From Hondaea fermentalgiana (Eukaryota; Sar; Bigyra; Thraustochytrida; Thraustochytriidae): a stretch of DNA of 64,000 nt. The stretch's first letter is position 1; each line of letters starts with the position of its first letter. The DNA lies in the NCBI GenBank assembly GCA_014084085.1, contig NPFB01000057.1, positions 71,548-135,547 of the forward strand, in the 5' to 3' direction. Both the position numbers and the translations under genes were made by a program. The notes under the pieces were generated by a model. The model worked only from the letters and a program-made list of their open reading frames with translations. It was not told the DNA's origin and did not search any database. Shown one piece after another: positions 47,681-58,425 of this stretch.

Positions 47681-50482
47681 TTAAGGGCCCCAAATACGAA
47701 TGGTCCGGTCGTAGGATGCAGTGACGAGCCTTCCCTGCACGGCCTGGAGCGCCATGACACAGCTCTTGTGCTCGACAAGTTCGGTGAGGCACTTTTCACT
47801 TTGAAGGATCTCGTCCTTGTCCCAAATGCCAACAACACCATTGCCGAGACCTGCGATAACGCGGTTGCCGTAGGACACGAGCGAGAGAACAGCACGGCCG
47901 TGCCACGAGATGGAGCGCAGCTGCGTCCAAGTCTTGCAGTCGTGAATATTGATGCACCCGTCGTCCGAACCCGAGAGAAGCCAGCCACGGGAATGATCGA
48001 CCGTGAGAGCCTGCACTTCATCCTTGTGGCAATCAAGCGTGCACACGGCCTGGAAGCCGCCCTTGCGACAAATGCTCCACACCTTGATGGTAGTGTCAGA
48101 GCTGCCTGTGATCAGAGTATCCTTGCCGTACGTGGCAAGGGCCCAAATGACATGTTGATGGGCAGAGACGTTGCGCAAGAGGTTCCACGAGGATAAACTC
48201 CAGGACTTGAGGGCACCATCATCGCTGCCGGTGATAAGCTTGTCTTCGTGCACGATCATGGTGCACACGGAAGACTTTGATGTGGAGACGACATTGAGGC
48301 ACTCCCAGGTGTCGGTGCTCCAAACGCGAATCGTCCGATCGGGCGAGGCCGAGATGAGGCGGTCCTGGAAGGCGCGAAGAGAAACCACAGTGCTCTCGTG
48401 ACCACGAAGTGTTGTGACGAGCTCCCAATCACGAATACGATAAATGAAGATGGAGTCGCTCGAGGCCGCCGCAAGGTATCCTCCGACAAAAGCAAGGGCA
48501 CAAACAGGGTGAACAAAGCCAGAGAGAGTGTGTTCGCACTTGTTGACGACGAGAGGAGCGAGATTCTCGGCCTCCTCCACGGGTGAGGGCACAGTGAGAC
48601 TGGTGTTGGGGGTATATCTCCGAGGCTTTGAAACGCTGCGCTTTGCGGAGGAAGGGGCGGGTGCGCCGCTGGGGGGCGCAACTCCAGTGGTCTGAATGCG
48701 TTCCATGGCCTCGTTGTAGAGCGCACGGCGAAGCTCCTTGGACTCGGAAATGAGCTTGTGGTTGGAGATCTCGAAGAGCTCGTCGCGCGACATGTTACTG
48801 AGGCGCAGAACGTCTCCATCGAGCGCCATATTGAGAAAGTTGTTCTTGCGCTGCTCCTCGGCAGCGAGAGTCCAGTTGACGAGAGCGCGAAATACCATGA
48901 TCTCGCTCATTGTGTGGATTTCGTCACCAATGAGGATGGCCCGCAGTGAATCCTTGGGCAGCGCAGCCCAGCCCGGGAGTTGCGTGCACGTGTCAAAGTG
49001 ACGCATAATGTACTCGCAGGCGGCCTCTTTAAGATTGGGCACGTGAAACTGCGAAGCGATATGCAAGGTTTCAAAAACATAGGTGGTGGAAAGGTTGCTC
49101 ATGAGGTAACCCGAGGCGAGCTCGATGAGTGGCTTGATGTCGAGAATGAGGGCGAGCTGGAGAATTTGGGCCATGACCTCGGGTCGAAAGTTGACAATAC
49201 CCGTGTACATGTATGTGCGAACGGCCACGGCTGCTTCTTCGCCAACGCGAGCGCCGTGGATCTCGAGCGAGATTCTGGGCTGACCAAGGTGCATTCGAGT
49301 GGAAACGCGCAGATAGCTTGAGAAAGGAGCTGCTCTGCGCGTTGCGTCTGCGAGCAAGAGGGATTTCGTTGACCCTGTGTTTGTAGCGGTGCGCGTTTTC
49401 GCACCGAGCGCACTCACTGCGGAGCCCTTGGAAGAGCATGTCGAGGACTCGTATGCCTCGGTGTCGCCACTGATCGAGTTCGAGGGCGAGTGCGCGTGCG
49501 CGAGGGAGGCGGCGCTTCCGTTCTTGTTGCTTGTGCTGTCTTGGTTTTTGGAGTTTTTCCGGGTGCTGTTGGCACCGTTTGAGCCGGGTGACTTTTTCTT
49601 CGCGTTGCTATTGTTGCCGTTGGCGACGTTGTTGTTATTGTTGTTATCGCTGCTGGTAGTGGTGTTGTTTTGAGACTTGACCTGGGATGCTTCGTGAAGG
49701 TTGTCGTGTTGGGCGGCTCGCGAGAAGGGCGCGTCTTTGAGAAGATCGGCAATGACACTTGAGCAAGCGCACGCGAAGACAGCGTGGAGGGGGACAATGA
49801 GCTGTCGTGAGGTTTCGCCCGAGACAGGGTGAGGCGGGGGCGCCGGTAATCCTGCGGCGGCATGGGCAAAAGAAGGCCCCATGGTGGGGGATGTGGAAGA
49901 TTGCCCCGATGACGAGGACGCCGAGGCGGCAGAGGAGCCGTGTGGTGGGATTGGGGCTTCGGAGGTGTTGTTGTCTGCTGCAATGACGAATTCCAGGTCA
50001 CAGAGCTCGCCGCGACGAGCCATGCGCTCCCAGCGTTGGCTCATGCGTATAAGATGATCGGGCGTGGTGAGAGTAAAGGACTCTGAACCGGGGCCCGAGA
50101 GCATGCTCTGGTTATCATCCCAGCGAAGTCCATGTTCGCTGCCGCGGGTGTCGTCATTTTCGTTAAAGAGAGTGGCGGAGATGGGGTCTGCAGGAACGGC
50201 GCCGAGAAAGTCAGACACGGGTGCGCCGTCGTCAAAGTCAAAGAGGAAGTCCATGGAGCCGCCTCGCGAGCGCACGCGCTGGCGTTTGTGCGGATGGAGA
50301 TTGACATGTTCAATGTTTTCCTGATGCGGGTGGTGCTGCGGATGCAGGTTCTGCTGGAGGCCTTCTCCAAAGCCTTCGTAGACTCCCGGCGAGTGGTGAC
50401 TGGGAACCTGCTGTGGCTGGTGGTGCGGCTGATGCGGCACGGAGTGCGGGGGATAGGGGTGATGGTTCATCATCACGTGCAT
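47681..50482 (-). CDS. BTB / BACK / WD40 protein
   Basis: 933 residues from the ATG at 50482. A His/Pro/Gln-rich N-terminus comes first. The BTB domain begins near residue 155 (ELCDLEFVIAA) but is split by a long insert rich in Asn, Ser, Lys and Gly (about 49380-49730), resuming with RISLEIHGARVGEEAAVAV and YMYTGIVNFRPEVMAQILQLA. The BACK region follows (FHVPNLKEAACEYIMRHF, MVFRALVNWTLAAEEQRKN). Then come about seven WD40 repeats (about residues 645-933) with ASPDRTIRVWSTDTWECLN, TGSDDGALKSWSL, TGSSDTTIKVWSI and the closing ASYDRTIRIWGP. BTB-BACK proteins often act as CUL3 substrate adaptors, with the beta-propeller binding substrate; CUL3 use here is inference. Confidence 0.92.
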   Translation of the reverse strand: MHVMMNHHPYPPHSVPHQPHHQPQQVPSHHSPGVYEGFGEGLQQNLHPQHHPHQENIEHVNLHPHKRQRVRSRGGSMDFLFDFDDGAPVSDFLGAVPADPISATLFNENDDTRGSEHGLRWDDNQSMLSGPGSESFTLTTPDHLIRMSQRWERMARRGELCDLEFVIAADNNTSEAPIPPHGSSAASASSSSGQSSTSPTMGPSFAHAAAGLPAPPPHPVSGETSRQLIVPLHAVFACACSSVIADLLKDAPFSRAAQHDNLHEASQVKSQNNTTTSSDNNNNNNVANGNNSNAKKKSPGSNGANSTRKNSKNQDSTSNKNGSAASLAHAHSPSNSISGDTEAYESSTCSSKGSAVSALGAKTRTATNTGSTKSLLLADATRRAAPFSSYLRVSTRMHLGQPRISLEIHGARVGEEAAVAVRTYMYTGIVNFRPEVMAQILQLALILDIKPLIELASGYLMSNLSTTYVFETLHIASQFHVPNLKEAACEYIMRHFDTCTQLPGWAALPKDSLRAILIGDEIHTMSEIMVFRALVNWTLAAEEQRKNNFLNMALDGDVLRLSNMSRDELFEISNHKLISESKELRRALYNEAMERIQTTGVAPPSGAPAPSSAKRSVSKPRRYTPNTSLTVPSPVEEAENLAPLVVNKCEHTLSGFVHPVCALAFVGGYLAAASSDSIFIYRIRDWELVTTLRGHESTVVSLRAFQDRLISASPDRTIRVWSTDTWECLNVVSTSKSSVCTMIVHEDKLITGSDDGALKSWSLSSWNLLRNVSAHQHVIWALATYGKDTLITGSSDTTIKVWSICRKGGFQAVCTLDCHKDEVQALTVDHSRGWLLSGSDDGCINIHDCKTWTQLRSISWHGRAVLSLVSYGNRVIAGLGNGVVGIWDKDEILQSEKCLTELVEHKSCVMALQAVQGRLVTASYDRTIRIWGP

Positions 50483-50716
50483 GAGCCTACCTTCGTGCTT
50501 GCCTCCTTGCCAGCCGATCGCCCTCCACTTTTCGCGCGCGTGTCTGTGCTTGCCGCCCTCCACTTCGCTTCGCTTCGCCTCGCGTCCGCGTCGACGCTGC
50601 CTCTGCCTGCTCACGCGCCGGCCAGGCGGTGCTTGCTACTCTCCTCTCCTTTCCCGAAAAAGGCCGCGGCGCCAGGGCGAGCCGAGGCAAGCAAGCAAAG
50701 CGCACGGCGACGCGCA

Positions 50717-50718
50717 CC

Positions 50719-50750
<32 letters not shown>

Positions 50751-50752
50751 CT
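50717..50752. repeat. (GTGGTC)n hexanucleotide repeat
   Basis: About six GTGGTC/GTCGTG units upstream of the BTB/WD40 gene. Confidence 0.85.
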
Positions 50753-51845
50753 CGGGTGCAGTAGTTGCAGCAAGCAGAGTCAGAAGAAGAGGACGCGCCG
50801 CAGCGGCAGCAAGAGCACGTGCACGCGGACGATCACGCGCACGCGCACGCGCACGAGCGCGAGCGCGAGCGCGAGCCCTTTTCTCCTCGCTCGATCGGCA
50901 GGCGACGAGACGCGCAGGTGCTTCGCCCGCTCGGGCTCTGTCTGACTGTCCTCGTTGCTTGCTTACTTTGTCGTGTCGAGCCCTTTCCTTCCTTTCTTTC
51001 CTCTCCTCTCCTTTCCTCTCCTCCCCGGGTGGCCTCCGCCTCGCGCCGCGTCGCGCCGCGCGGGGTCCTCCGCGCTCCCTGCGCGCGCCCGGGCAGGCGC
51101 TCCTCCGCTTCGCTGCGCTGCGCTGCGGCGCTCGTGCGCGCGTGCTTGCGGCGTGCCGCCGGAGCCGCGATCGGAGTCTGTCTGTCTCTCGACTGCCCCG
51201 TCTGCCTCTCCTTTCTGCCTCTCTCCGCCACTGTCTGTCTGACGGACTGCGAGTATTCCTTTCCTTTCCTTAGCTTTCTCGATTCTTTCTTTCTTTCTTT
51301 ATTCTTTCTTTTGTTCCCTGCTCCTGTTCCTTCGGACCCCCCCGCTCTGTCCCCGCGCCTGCTCGCTCGAGCCGGCCCCAACAGCCCACCGACTGCGGGA
51401 CGTCTGCGTGTTTGGCTGTGGATGCCGTCCCCCTTACGCCAAACTGCCCGCAGTGCCGAGGCCCCGCGGCACAGTGCAGGCTCGCGCAAGGTGGCCGACT
51501 GCGCTGTCCGGAATACGCGACTTGCCGCCGCCGCGCTCATGGACAAAAGAAACATCTCAACTTGCATCAGCCAGCCAGCCCCAAGGTGGCCGCGGAGGGA
51601 GAAAGAAGGGCCCGCGAGCCCGCGTACTACTGCATATACACTGGCGTGCTCGCTTGAATGCATGCACGCAACATGCAAGCTTGCATACATGCTTGCATGC
51701 ATGGCCAGGGTGGCCGCGAGGCGCAGCAGCAGCAGCAGCAGCAGGAGCAGGAGCTGCAGCTGCACTGCGGCTGCTGCTGCTGCGCGCTCGTTCGCGCGTC
51801 GCGGCCGGCTGCGGCGAGCGTGCGTGCGGCGGAAGAGGCGGGTGG

Positions 51846-51918
51846 AAGGAAGGAAGAAGAGGAAGGAAGGAAGGAGAGGAAGGAAGGAAGGAGAGGAAGG
51901 AAGGAAGGGGAAGGAAGG
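51846..51918. repeat. AAGG array with 17-18-base higher-order unit
   Basis: GGAA/AAGG tetramers arranged in a larger unit of three AAGGs plus AGAGG, repeated about three times. Confidence 0.8.
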
Positions 51919-53108
51919 TCTTGGAGGAAGCCAAGTACTTGAGACAAAGAGCCGAGGCGAGACAGGCAAGGGCAGCAAGGAAGCAGAAAACAAGAAGGAA
52001 AACAAGAATTGCGGTAGGAGCACTGTACGTGGGTGAGCGAAGTAGCCAAGAGCGAACAACAGCCAGCAGTGGCAGCTGCAGCTGCCATGGATGGGCCGGG
52101 CCACTGCCAGTCGCCATTTGGGTTGGTTGCAGCAAACTGCTCCTGCTCCTTGCGCTCGCTCGCCCTCATTGTCCCCGCCAAGGCAGGCGCGTCTGATGCA
52201 GACTTCTTTCTGCAGACCACTACAGAGAACCAGCCTCCGGCCTCTGCCTGCCAGCCAGCCTCTTCGTGCCCCGCGCAGCGCAAAGCAAGAACCGCCAGCA
52301 AGGCCAGGAGAGCCGAGCCGAGCAACGAAGAGCATTGGCAAGGCATTGGCGAACTCGGTCTTCGCGGATTTCGCTGTCACAGTGTCAGTGCGACTGCGCC
52401 AAGCAAGCAAGCAAAGTAAGCAAAAGCCTCGGGTTCGAAGCCCCGAGGCAGCAGGGGGGAAGGGAGGCAAGGACGGCGCGGCGAGAGAACCCAAAGAAAT
52501 GGAAGAACTTCGGAAACAAAACAACAAGTTTGCCTGCTTGCAGTTGTATGTTTGCTTGCTGTGCTTTGTCATCAGCCAGCCATGGCCAGCCAGCCGGGTC
52601 AAGAGGGCTCGGTATGCCCGGCTGGCTGCCTGGCTGCCGAGGGAGGGAGGTGCTGGCCGGACCAATTTGAAGCGGGCTGCTGCAAGATATGGCCGGCAGC
52701 GGCCAACGGGTTTCACCGGCGCGTCCGTCCGTATGCCGGTGTCGCAGTGTGCGGGCGGCCAGCCAGCCAGGCAGCCAGCCAGCCAGCCCAGCCCTACGCG
52801 ACGCACGGTGCAACGCAACGCAAAGAAAGCCGCCTTCCCTCTTCTCCCTTGCCTGCTTTCCTTTTGATTTTCTTTCTTTCTTCCCTCCACTTCGGCGGGG
52901 CTTCTGGCTGTTGGCGCCGCAGCTTCTCCGCCGCCCCCTCTGCCCCGCAGATGCTCCCTCACCCCACAGCCGCTGCGACGCAGCCTTCTTCTCTCCGCCT
53001 CCGCGTTAAAAATCAACGCGCGACGCGGCCCTCTCTCCCCGCGCCTCCTTGCCAGCCACCATGGCCGCGCTCGCTGCCTGCCGGGCCGCCGCCCCGCCCG
53101 CCCGCCCG

Positions 53109-53208
53109 NNNNNNNNNNNNNNNNNNNNNNNNNNNNNNNNNNNNNNNNNNNNNNNNNNNNNNNNNNNNNNNNNNNNNNNNNNNNNNNNNNNNNNNNNNNN
53201 NNNNNNNN
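53109..53208. other. Assembly gap (100 N)
   Basis: Exactly 100 Ns. Its right flank is a TGCAT satellite, so the gap probably hides more of the same repeat. Confidence 0.99.
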
Positions 53209-53285
53209 TGCATTGCATTGCATTGCATTGCATTGCATTGCATTGCATTGCATTGCATTGCATTGCGCATTGCATTGCATTGCAC
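53209..53285. repeat. (TGCAT)n pentanucleotide satellite
   Basis: About 15 perfect TGCAT/CATTG units starting at the gap edge, with one 2-base slip near 53266. True length unknown because the left end is in the gap. Confidence 0.95.
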
Positions 53286-54325
53286 CGCCGTCCTTCGCCC
53301 ACAGCCGGCCTCCCAGACGGCCACAGCGAGCTACAGTCAACCGCGGTTCAGCCTGCCCTACCGCCAGCGGCAGCCACCGCGGGCACGGCCCCGCAGATAG
53401 GGTCCTATGGCCCCGCAGAGTACCCAATCTGCAGGGATAGACAACCCTTTGAGCGCTCGCATCTCCACAGAAGTCCCCGCATACTCCTCCCGCCGCGAAG
53501 CGATCTACACCGCAGTGGCTTTTTATGCGGGATGCTGCGGGCAGTCGCGGCGGGACCAGCGGCGGTGCGAGCGGCACGAGCGCCGCCTCGCGTCGACCCG
53601 CCCCGCCTCGACTCGAGTGCGCGCGAAGACGCCCTTGACATCCATCACATCCGCGACGCGCCGCCCTTGCGATTCCCGACTCCAATTCGACTCGACGCGT
53701 CCTCTCGCGTCGAGTCGAGTTGCGAAGAGTGGGTTGAGCCGCGCCGCGCCGCGTCGAAGTGCCGTGAGCACAAAAGCTTCACAATAATCTCGCCGGGGCA
53801 GGCGCGTGCACCGCGCACCCAGGCCCCCGCCGCCGGGCCGCGGCCGACTGAAAAGCCGCCGCCCGCCGGGCTTGGCTTGTCGGACGTGGCTTGACTTGGC
53901 GCGGCTTGTCAGAGACGGCTCGTTGGCGGCGGCGCAGGTGTCTTCGGCCTGTCAGCAGTCTGTCTGTCTGCCTGTCTGTACAGATAGGAGAGGTGGATCG
54001 CGGCGGTGCGGTCGGTCCGGGCGCACCACCAGTGCGCGCTCGTTCGGCGGCGGCTGGCTGGGGCAGGAAGGAGGGGGAGGAAAACAAACAAGAAAACACA
54101 GCCGCGGCGTCATCGGTGGCTCCAACCAGGCAGGCAGGCAAGCAAGCAGCTGCAGGCAAGCTAGCAAGGCAGCCCGCCGCCAACGTGAGCGTATAGCACG
54201 TGTACGCGAGGAGACCACCCTGCGCAGGCCCGGTCGGCCCCGCGCATACGTCGAGACGGGCCCCGGCCGAGACCGGGACGGCTGTGCTGCGCGGGGCCCG
54301 CTTGGAGGTACGGCCGGCGGCGGAC

Positions 54326-54367
54326 GGATGGATGGACGGATGGGATGGATGGATGGATGGATGGACG
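54326..54367. repeat. GGAT tetranucleotide repeat
   Basis: About nine GGAT/GGAC units, similar to those near 30930. Confidence 0.85.
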
Positions 54368-55665
54368 GATATACATACATGCGACGGGCCGCAGGAAGGG
54401 ATGGCAGGAAGGAGGGAGGGAGGGAGGGCGAGAAAGGGGCGCGCGCTTCCTCGGCGCAGAGGGAAAATATCGTATCAACTCCTGGGCCACCCGCCGAGAG
54501 AGAGAGTGATTTCCGAGGGAGATTCTGATCCTTGGCGGTCGGACTCATGCCAGTGGTGATCGATATTCCTGCGAGGGCATTGCGCGGAAGATGAAGATGA
54601 TGGTGATGGTGATGTGACGGCGGCCGTGGTGATTGCGAAGCTGCGGGCGGCCCGAGCGGCCAGGCTTCTCGGGCCGCTTGGATCGAGGTTTCTAGCGGCC
54701 CGGCCCGGCAGGAATCACGCCCCCGCGAGGTCGACACGGGACGGGTCCCGCGAGGGAAAGGCGAGCGAGGGACGAGTACGCCAGAATCGAGAGAAAAAGG
54801 GAGAAAGGACCGGTATGGGCCGGGTGATGACGGTTTCTTGGCCTCTTTCTTGTCTTGTGGAGAAATAAAAAGAAGTCAACATGACCTGTGAAGGGACGAC
54901 GCGAGCCGAGGATGATTCGTCCGTCGCGCATAGCGTACGGGTTGCTGGCTCTCGGCATGGCTGGCGAAGGACGCCTAAAACGCTATTCTGTTATTGTAGA
55001 GGTGAAGAGAACCGTGATCTTTCGGGGGTCGACTTGTCCCACGACTTTTGGAGGCGCTTGCGACAACCGAGCGTGACGTCGCCGCGGTATGCGAAACGCA
55101 AGTACTGGTCGCAGCATTCAACGGCGTCGAACCTTGCTTGATGCGTGCTTGAGCTGAGAAATGACTATCGTTTGCAGCTAGCTGCATTCTCTTGGCTTGT
55201 GATCGTAGAGCAGATCACACTTGTAGCGGACAAGAAGCAAAGTTCGCAAGTTTTTCACTTTCACGCATGGGCGGGCATAGAAACACAGTAGTGGTGCAAG
55301 GTTTTGGCCACAAGGCTGATATTCTTTCAAAAGGGGTCTTATTCTGCGATATCCTACAAAATCCGAGGTCTTGTCCAAACCTGTTTCGTAAACTTGTGAA
55401 GATTCCCATTTTTTTTGTATGATCGAAGGGCATCGTCCTTCTCATTTTTCGCCCTTACATTCATATTTACAAAAGCAAGAAAGTCGGATTGAATTCTCTG
55501 GTCCGTTACGGGATAGCCCTTCCTGACAAAGATCAAGAGCATGTCACAGTCAAGTAATACTAGTATACCTCCGTTATTGGTACTACTAAAAAGTACCATT
55601 GCTGGTACCGCGCAATCGAGCCTTACCAAAAGAGATATCTTTTGCCGTTGCAGTTGAGAATCATC

Positions 55666-58425
55666 ATGCACGGACTATGGGCACTCGTAGCAACGCTGGC
55701 GCTGCTGCAAGCGCACACGATCGCGGGCACGCCCGCCTCCAAAGCAGCTAAAAGCATCAACGTCACCAACGCCGCCAAAGCCACGTCCACCGTCAACTTC
55801 GCCTGGAACACAAAAGAACTCGAGGACCTGCACCGCTTCGACGGCATCGGAGCCATCTCCGGGGGAGGAGCCACCAGCCGCCTCCTTGTCGAGTACCCAG
55901 ACGATGTCAAGGCCGAGATCTACGACTTCCTCTTCCTCCCTAATCATGGCGCCTCCCTGCACATGGTCAAAGTAGAAATCGGCGGCGACGCAGAGTCCAC
56001 CGACGGATCTGAAACCTCACACATGCACGGCCCCGACGACCTCGACCTCACCCGCGGCTACGAATGGGAAATTCTTCGCGAAGCCAAACGCAGAAATCCA
56101 GACATTCTCACCTACGGTCTGCCCTGGGCCTTTCCCGGCTGGCTCGGCAACGAAGCCCACAACAACCCCTTTGTCCAGCCCTACCGCACCGCGAACTACA
56201 CCTTGCAATGGGTACTTGGCGCACGCGAGATACATGGCATCGAAATCGACTTTCTCGGCATCTGGAATGAACGCGGCGCCGACAGAGCCTACACGCTGGC
56301 ACTGCGCGATCTTCTTGACGCCAACGGCTTCAAAAACACCAAAATCGTTTCGAACGACGGAAATGCCAGAGAAATTTGCCCCAAGCTCGTCGACGACAGC
56401 GAATACGCGGCTGCCGTCGATGTGATTGGTCTCCATTACCCAAGCGATCGAGACGCCGCGATTCGCAACCAGTGCGCCTTGCTCAACAAACCCATTTGGT
56501 CTGCCGAGGAAAGCTCGTCTTACGACGATCTCAATGGCGCCGCCTGCTGGGCGCGAGTCATCGCCGCGCACTACGTTCTCAACAACATGACCTCTAATCT
56601 CATGTGGAATCTTGTCGGATCCTACTTTCATGGCACAAACTGGTACGCCTCCTCGCTCCTTACGGCCGTGCAGCCGTGGTCCGGCTTCTTCGAGAGCGAC
56701 CCAATGCCCGTGCTTTGGGCCACTGCGCACTACACGCACTTTGTTCAGCCCGGCTGGCGCTACCTGCCCGTCGGCCATGGCTCTGGCGAGCTAAAGCAAG
56801 GTGGATACTACAATGCCTTTGTCTCGCCGGACGGAAAGGACTTTACTCTTGTCATTGTGAAAATCTCGCGCGATCATGCCAGCTGTACCCGCCCAGGCTT
56901 GTGGAATTATGAAACGGAGCCTGAAACCGTGCGATTCCAATTCGCAGAAGGGCCCGCGGCGCGAATCATCGCCAACAATCCACTCTTTGGACGCTACTCC
57001 AATCTCGAGGAAAATGAGAACAAGCCTCCGACTCTTTTTGAACCGTACAATGTCAATCTCGAGGCAGATGCCTCGCTCGAAATCCATATTCCTGTTGGTG
57101 CTCTTTTCACGATCAGCACGGTATCCACATCGAAAAAGCCCAAGCCCGAGACACAGACGAGTCGCGCCTCTGAACCGGCCTTCCCGCTTCCTTATCGCGA
57201 CAACTTCGCTCACTACAATTGCTCCGGATGCTACGCACGTTACCTCACCGATCAAATGGGTGCTTTTGAGATCCGCCCTGACACACGTGGAGCCGCAGGC
57301 GCGCCAAATGTTCTGCGGCAGGTTGCCCCTTCCATCCCCGTCCATTGGCAGAACTTTCCCCTCGGACCGCTTACCATCATCGGCATGACAGAATGGGAAG
57401 ATGTCCACGTTGCAACGCGATTTCGCATCCCTTCCTCATACGAAGCGCCGGGGGCGATCACAACGACAACAGAAAACTCGTCTCGGCAAATCACATCCCA
57501 ATCATCTCCTGCTGCTTGTGTTGCAACACGTACCACTCAGGTATGGAAGGAAGCAGGCATCATACTTTGCGCCTCGACATCGCAGTGGGTGCTCCGCTAT
57601 GGCGGCCCGCCTCGAAACACAGTCGTCGACAATCCAAAGGACCCGAATGTCATCTCCAGTGGAAGCATCGAGCTCAAACCCGACACTTGGTACAATCTCG
57701 ACCTAGTCGTCAGCCTTGATAAAGTCGTCCACGCTTCCATTGGAAACCAGGTCCTCGCTCAAAATCTTTCCGTGCGAAGCCGCGACAATGGCTTTGTTGG
57801 ACTCGCGGTGAATGGCTATTTTCCTGTCGAGTTTGCCTACATTGACATCAAACCGGTCGGTAATCGTTGGAAACCTCTCTCCATGCCCCAAGTGAACCAA
57901 CAACGTGACCTTCTTTCCCCTTTTCCTAATGACGCTTCCCTCGGACTGCGGCCCTGCACAGCGAATGGCGTCTATGACCCACTCCAGGCCTTTGCAATCG
58001 ACTCCAACTGGCAGCTTCGCGCCTTGGGCGCAGCAGGTGCGTCTGGCGCGAAATCTTCCCTGACGGCTTCGCGCTTGCAATGCGTCGATGCAAGCGATCC
58101 AAAGCATATTGGACTGCGTGACTGCCGGCCGGGTGCCGCGACTCAGGCATTTCGCAATGATTATACTAATATCAGAAACCACCCTCAACCGATGCGCAAC
58201 ACGGCGGGCAATCTCGTTGGAAATCCAGGAGGTCCCGTCTTTGTGACCTCGGCCAAGAATGCCGCCAAGGTGAACAAGTGGGTCTACTTTCCAAACACTT
58301 TTCAGCTTCGTTCTCAACTTAGCTACTCGGCTCAAGTGGGCGAGCCTCAATGCCTCACTGTGCTTGCGTCGCACGATGCTGGTTCTTCGACCTTGCAAGC
58401 GGAGCAAATCCTCGCTGTGGCCTGA
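55666..58425 (+). CDS. GALC: Galactocerebrosidase (GH59) with lectin-like tail
   Basis: 919 residues from the ATG at 55666. Lysosomal or secreted glycoside hydrolase removing galactose from galactosylceramide. Signal peptide MHGLWALVATLALLQAHTIA. GH59 marks: FDGIGAISGGGATSRLL, YGLPWAFPGWLG, FLGIWNERG with the acid/base Glu (about residue 201), the nucleophile Glu in WSAEESSS (about 281), then SNLMWNLVGSYFHG and QPWSGFFE. A C-terminal lectin-like domain typical of GALC follows (DTWYNLDLVVS, GFVGLAVNGYFPVEFAYID). Unlike human GALC (about 685 residues) there is a further 180-residue tail with LGLRPCTANG, QCVDASDPKHIGLRDCRPG and QCLTVL, which looks like a ricin-type beta-trefoil. Asn-X-Thr sites are present. 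Confidence 0.93.
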   Translation: MHGLWALVATLALLQAHTIAGTPASKAAKSINVTNAAKATSTVNFAWNTKELEDLHRFDGIGAISGGGATSRLLVEYPDDVKAEIYDFLFLPNHGASLHMVKVEIGGDAESTDGSETSHMHGPDDLDLTRGYEWEILREAKRRNPDILTYGLPWAFPGWLGNEAHNNPFVQPYRTANYTLQWVLGAREIHGIEIDFLGIWNERGADRAYTLALRDLLDANGFKNTKIVSNDGNAREICPKLVDDSEYAAAVDVIGLHYPSDRDAAIRNQCALLNKPIWSAEESSSYDDLNGAACWARVIAAHYVLNNMTSNLMWNLVGSYFHGTNWYASSLLTAVQPWSGFFESDPMPVLWATAHYTHFVQPGWRYLPVGHGSGELKQGGYYNAFVSPDGKDFTLVIVKISRDHASCTRPGLWNYETEPETVRFQFAEGPAARIIANNPLFGRYSNLEENENKPPTLFEPYNVNLEADASLEIHIPVGALFTISTVSTSKKPKPETQTSRASEPAFPLPYRDNFAHYNCSGCYARYLTDQMGAFEIRPDTRGAAGAPNVLRQVAPSIPVHWQNFPLGPLTIIGMTEWEDVHVATRFRIPSSYEAPGAITTTTENSSRQITSQSSPAACVATRTTQVWKEAGIILCASTSQWVLRYGGPPRNTVVDNPKDPNVISSGSIELKPDTWYNLDLVVSLDKVVHASIGNQVLAQNLSVRSRDNGFVGLAVNGYFPVEFAYIDIKPVGNRWKPLSMPQVNQQRDLLSPFPNDASLGLRPCTANGVYDPLQAFAIDSNWQLRALGAAGASGAKSSLTASRLQCVDASDPKHIGLRDCRPGAATQAFRNDYTNIRNHPQPMRNTAGNLVGNPGGPVFVTSAKNAAKVNKWVYFPNTFQLRSQLSYSAQVGEPQCLTVLASHDAGSSTLQAEQILAVA

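Larger units (their letters stand above)
50483..55665. other. 5.2-kb low-complexity, gap-containing region without a supported gene
   Basis: Long ORFs on both strands (one of 950 codons through the gap) are compositional: Ser/Arg/Ala/Pro/Gln-rich, with no domain, and mirrored on the other strand. It contains GTCGTG hexamers, AAGG arrays, CAGC/CCAG words, TGCAT and GGAT repeats. An 86-codon plus ORF from an ATG at 54881 is less biased and could be real, but I cannot support it. The last 450 bases before GALC are AT-richer and probably promoter. Confidence 0.6.

Noticed and set aside
52426..52450. tRNA-like T-arm: CCTCGGG, TTCGAAGC loop, CCCGAGG
   Set aside because: The hairpin stands alone; no acceptor, D or anticodon arm can be folded around it.
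50833..53685. 950-codon minus-strand ORF across the second gap
   Set aside because: Made of repeats (Ala/Arg/Ser, Cys-Asn-Ala-Met runs from TGCAT) and kept open only by composition and Ns.
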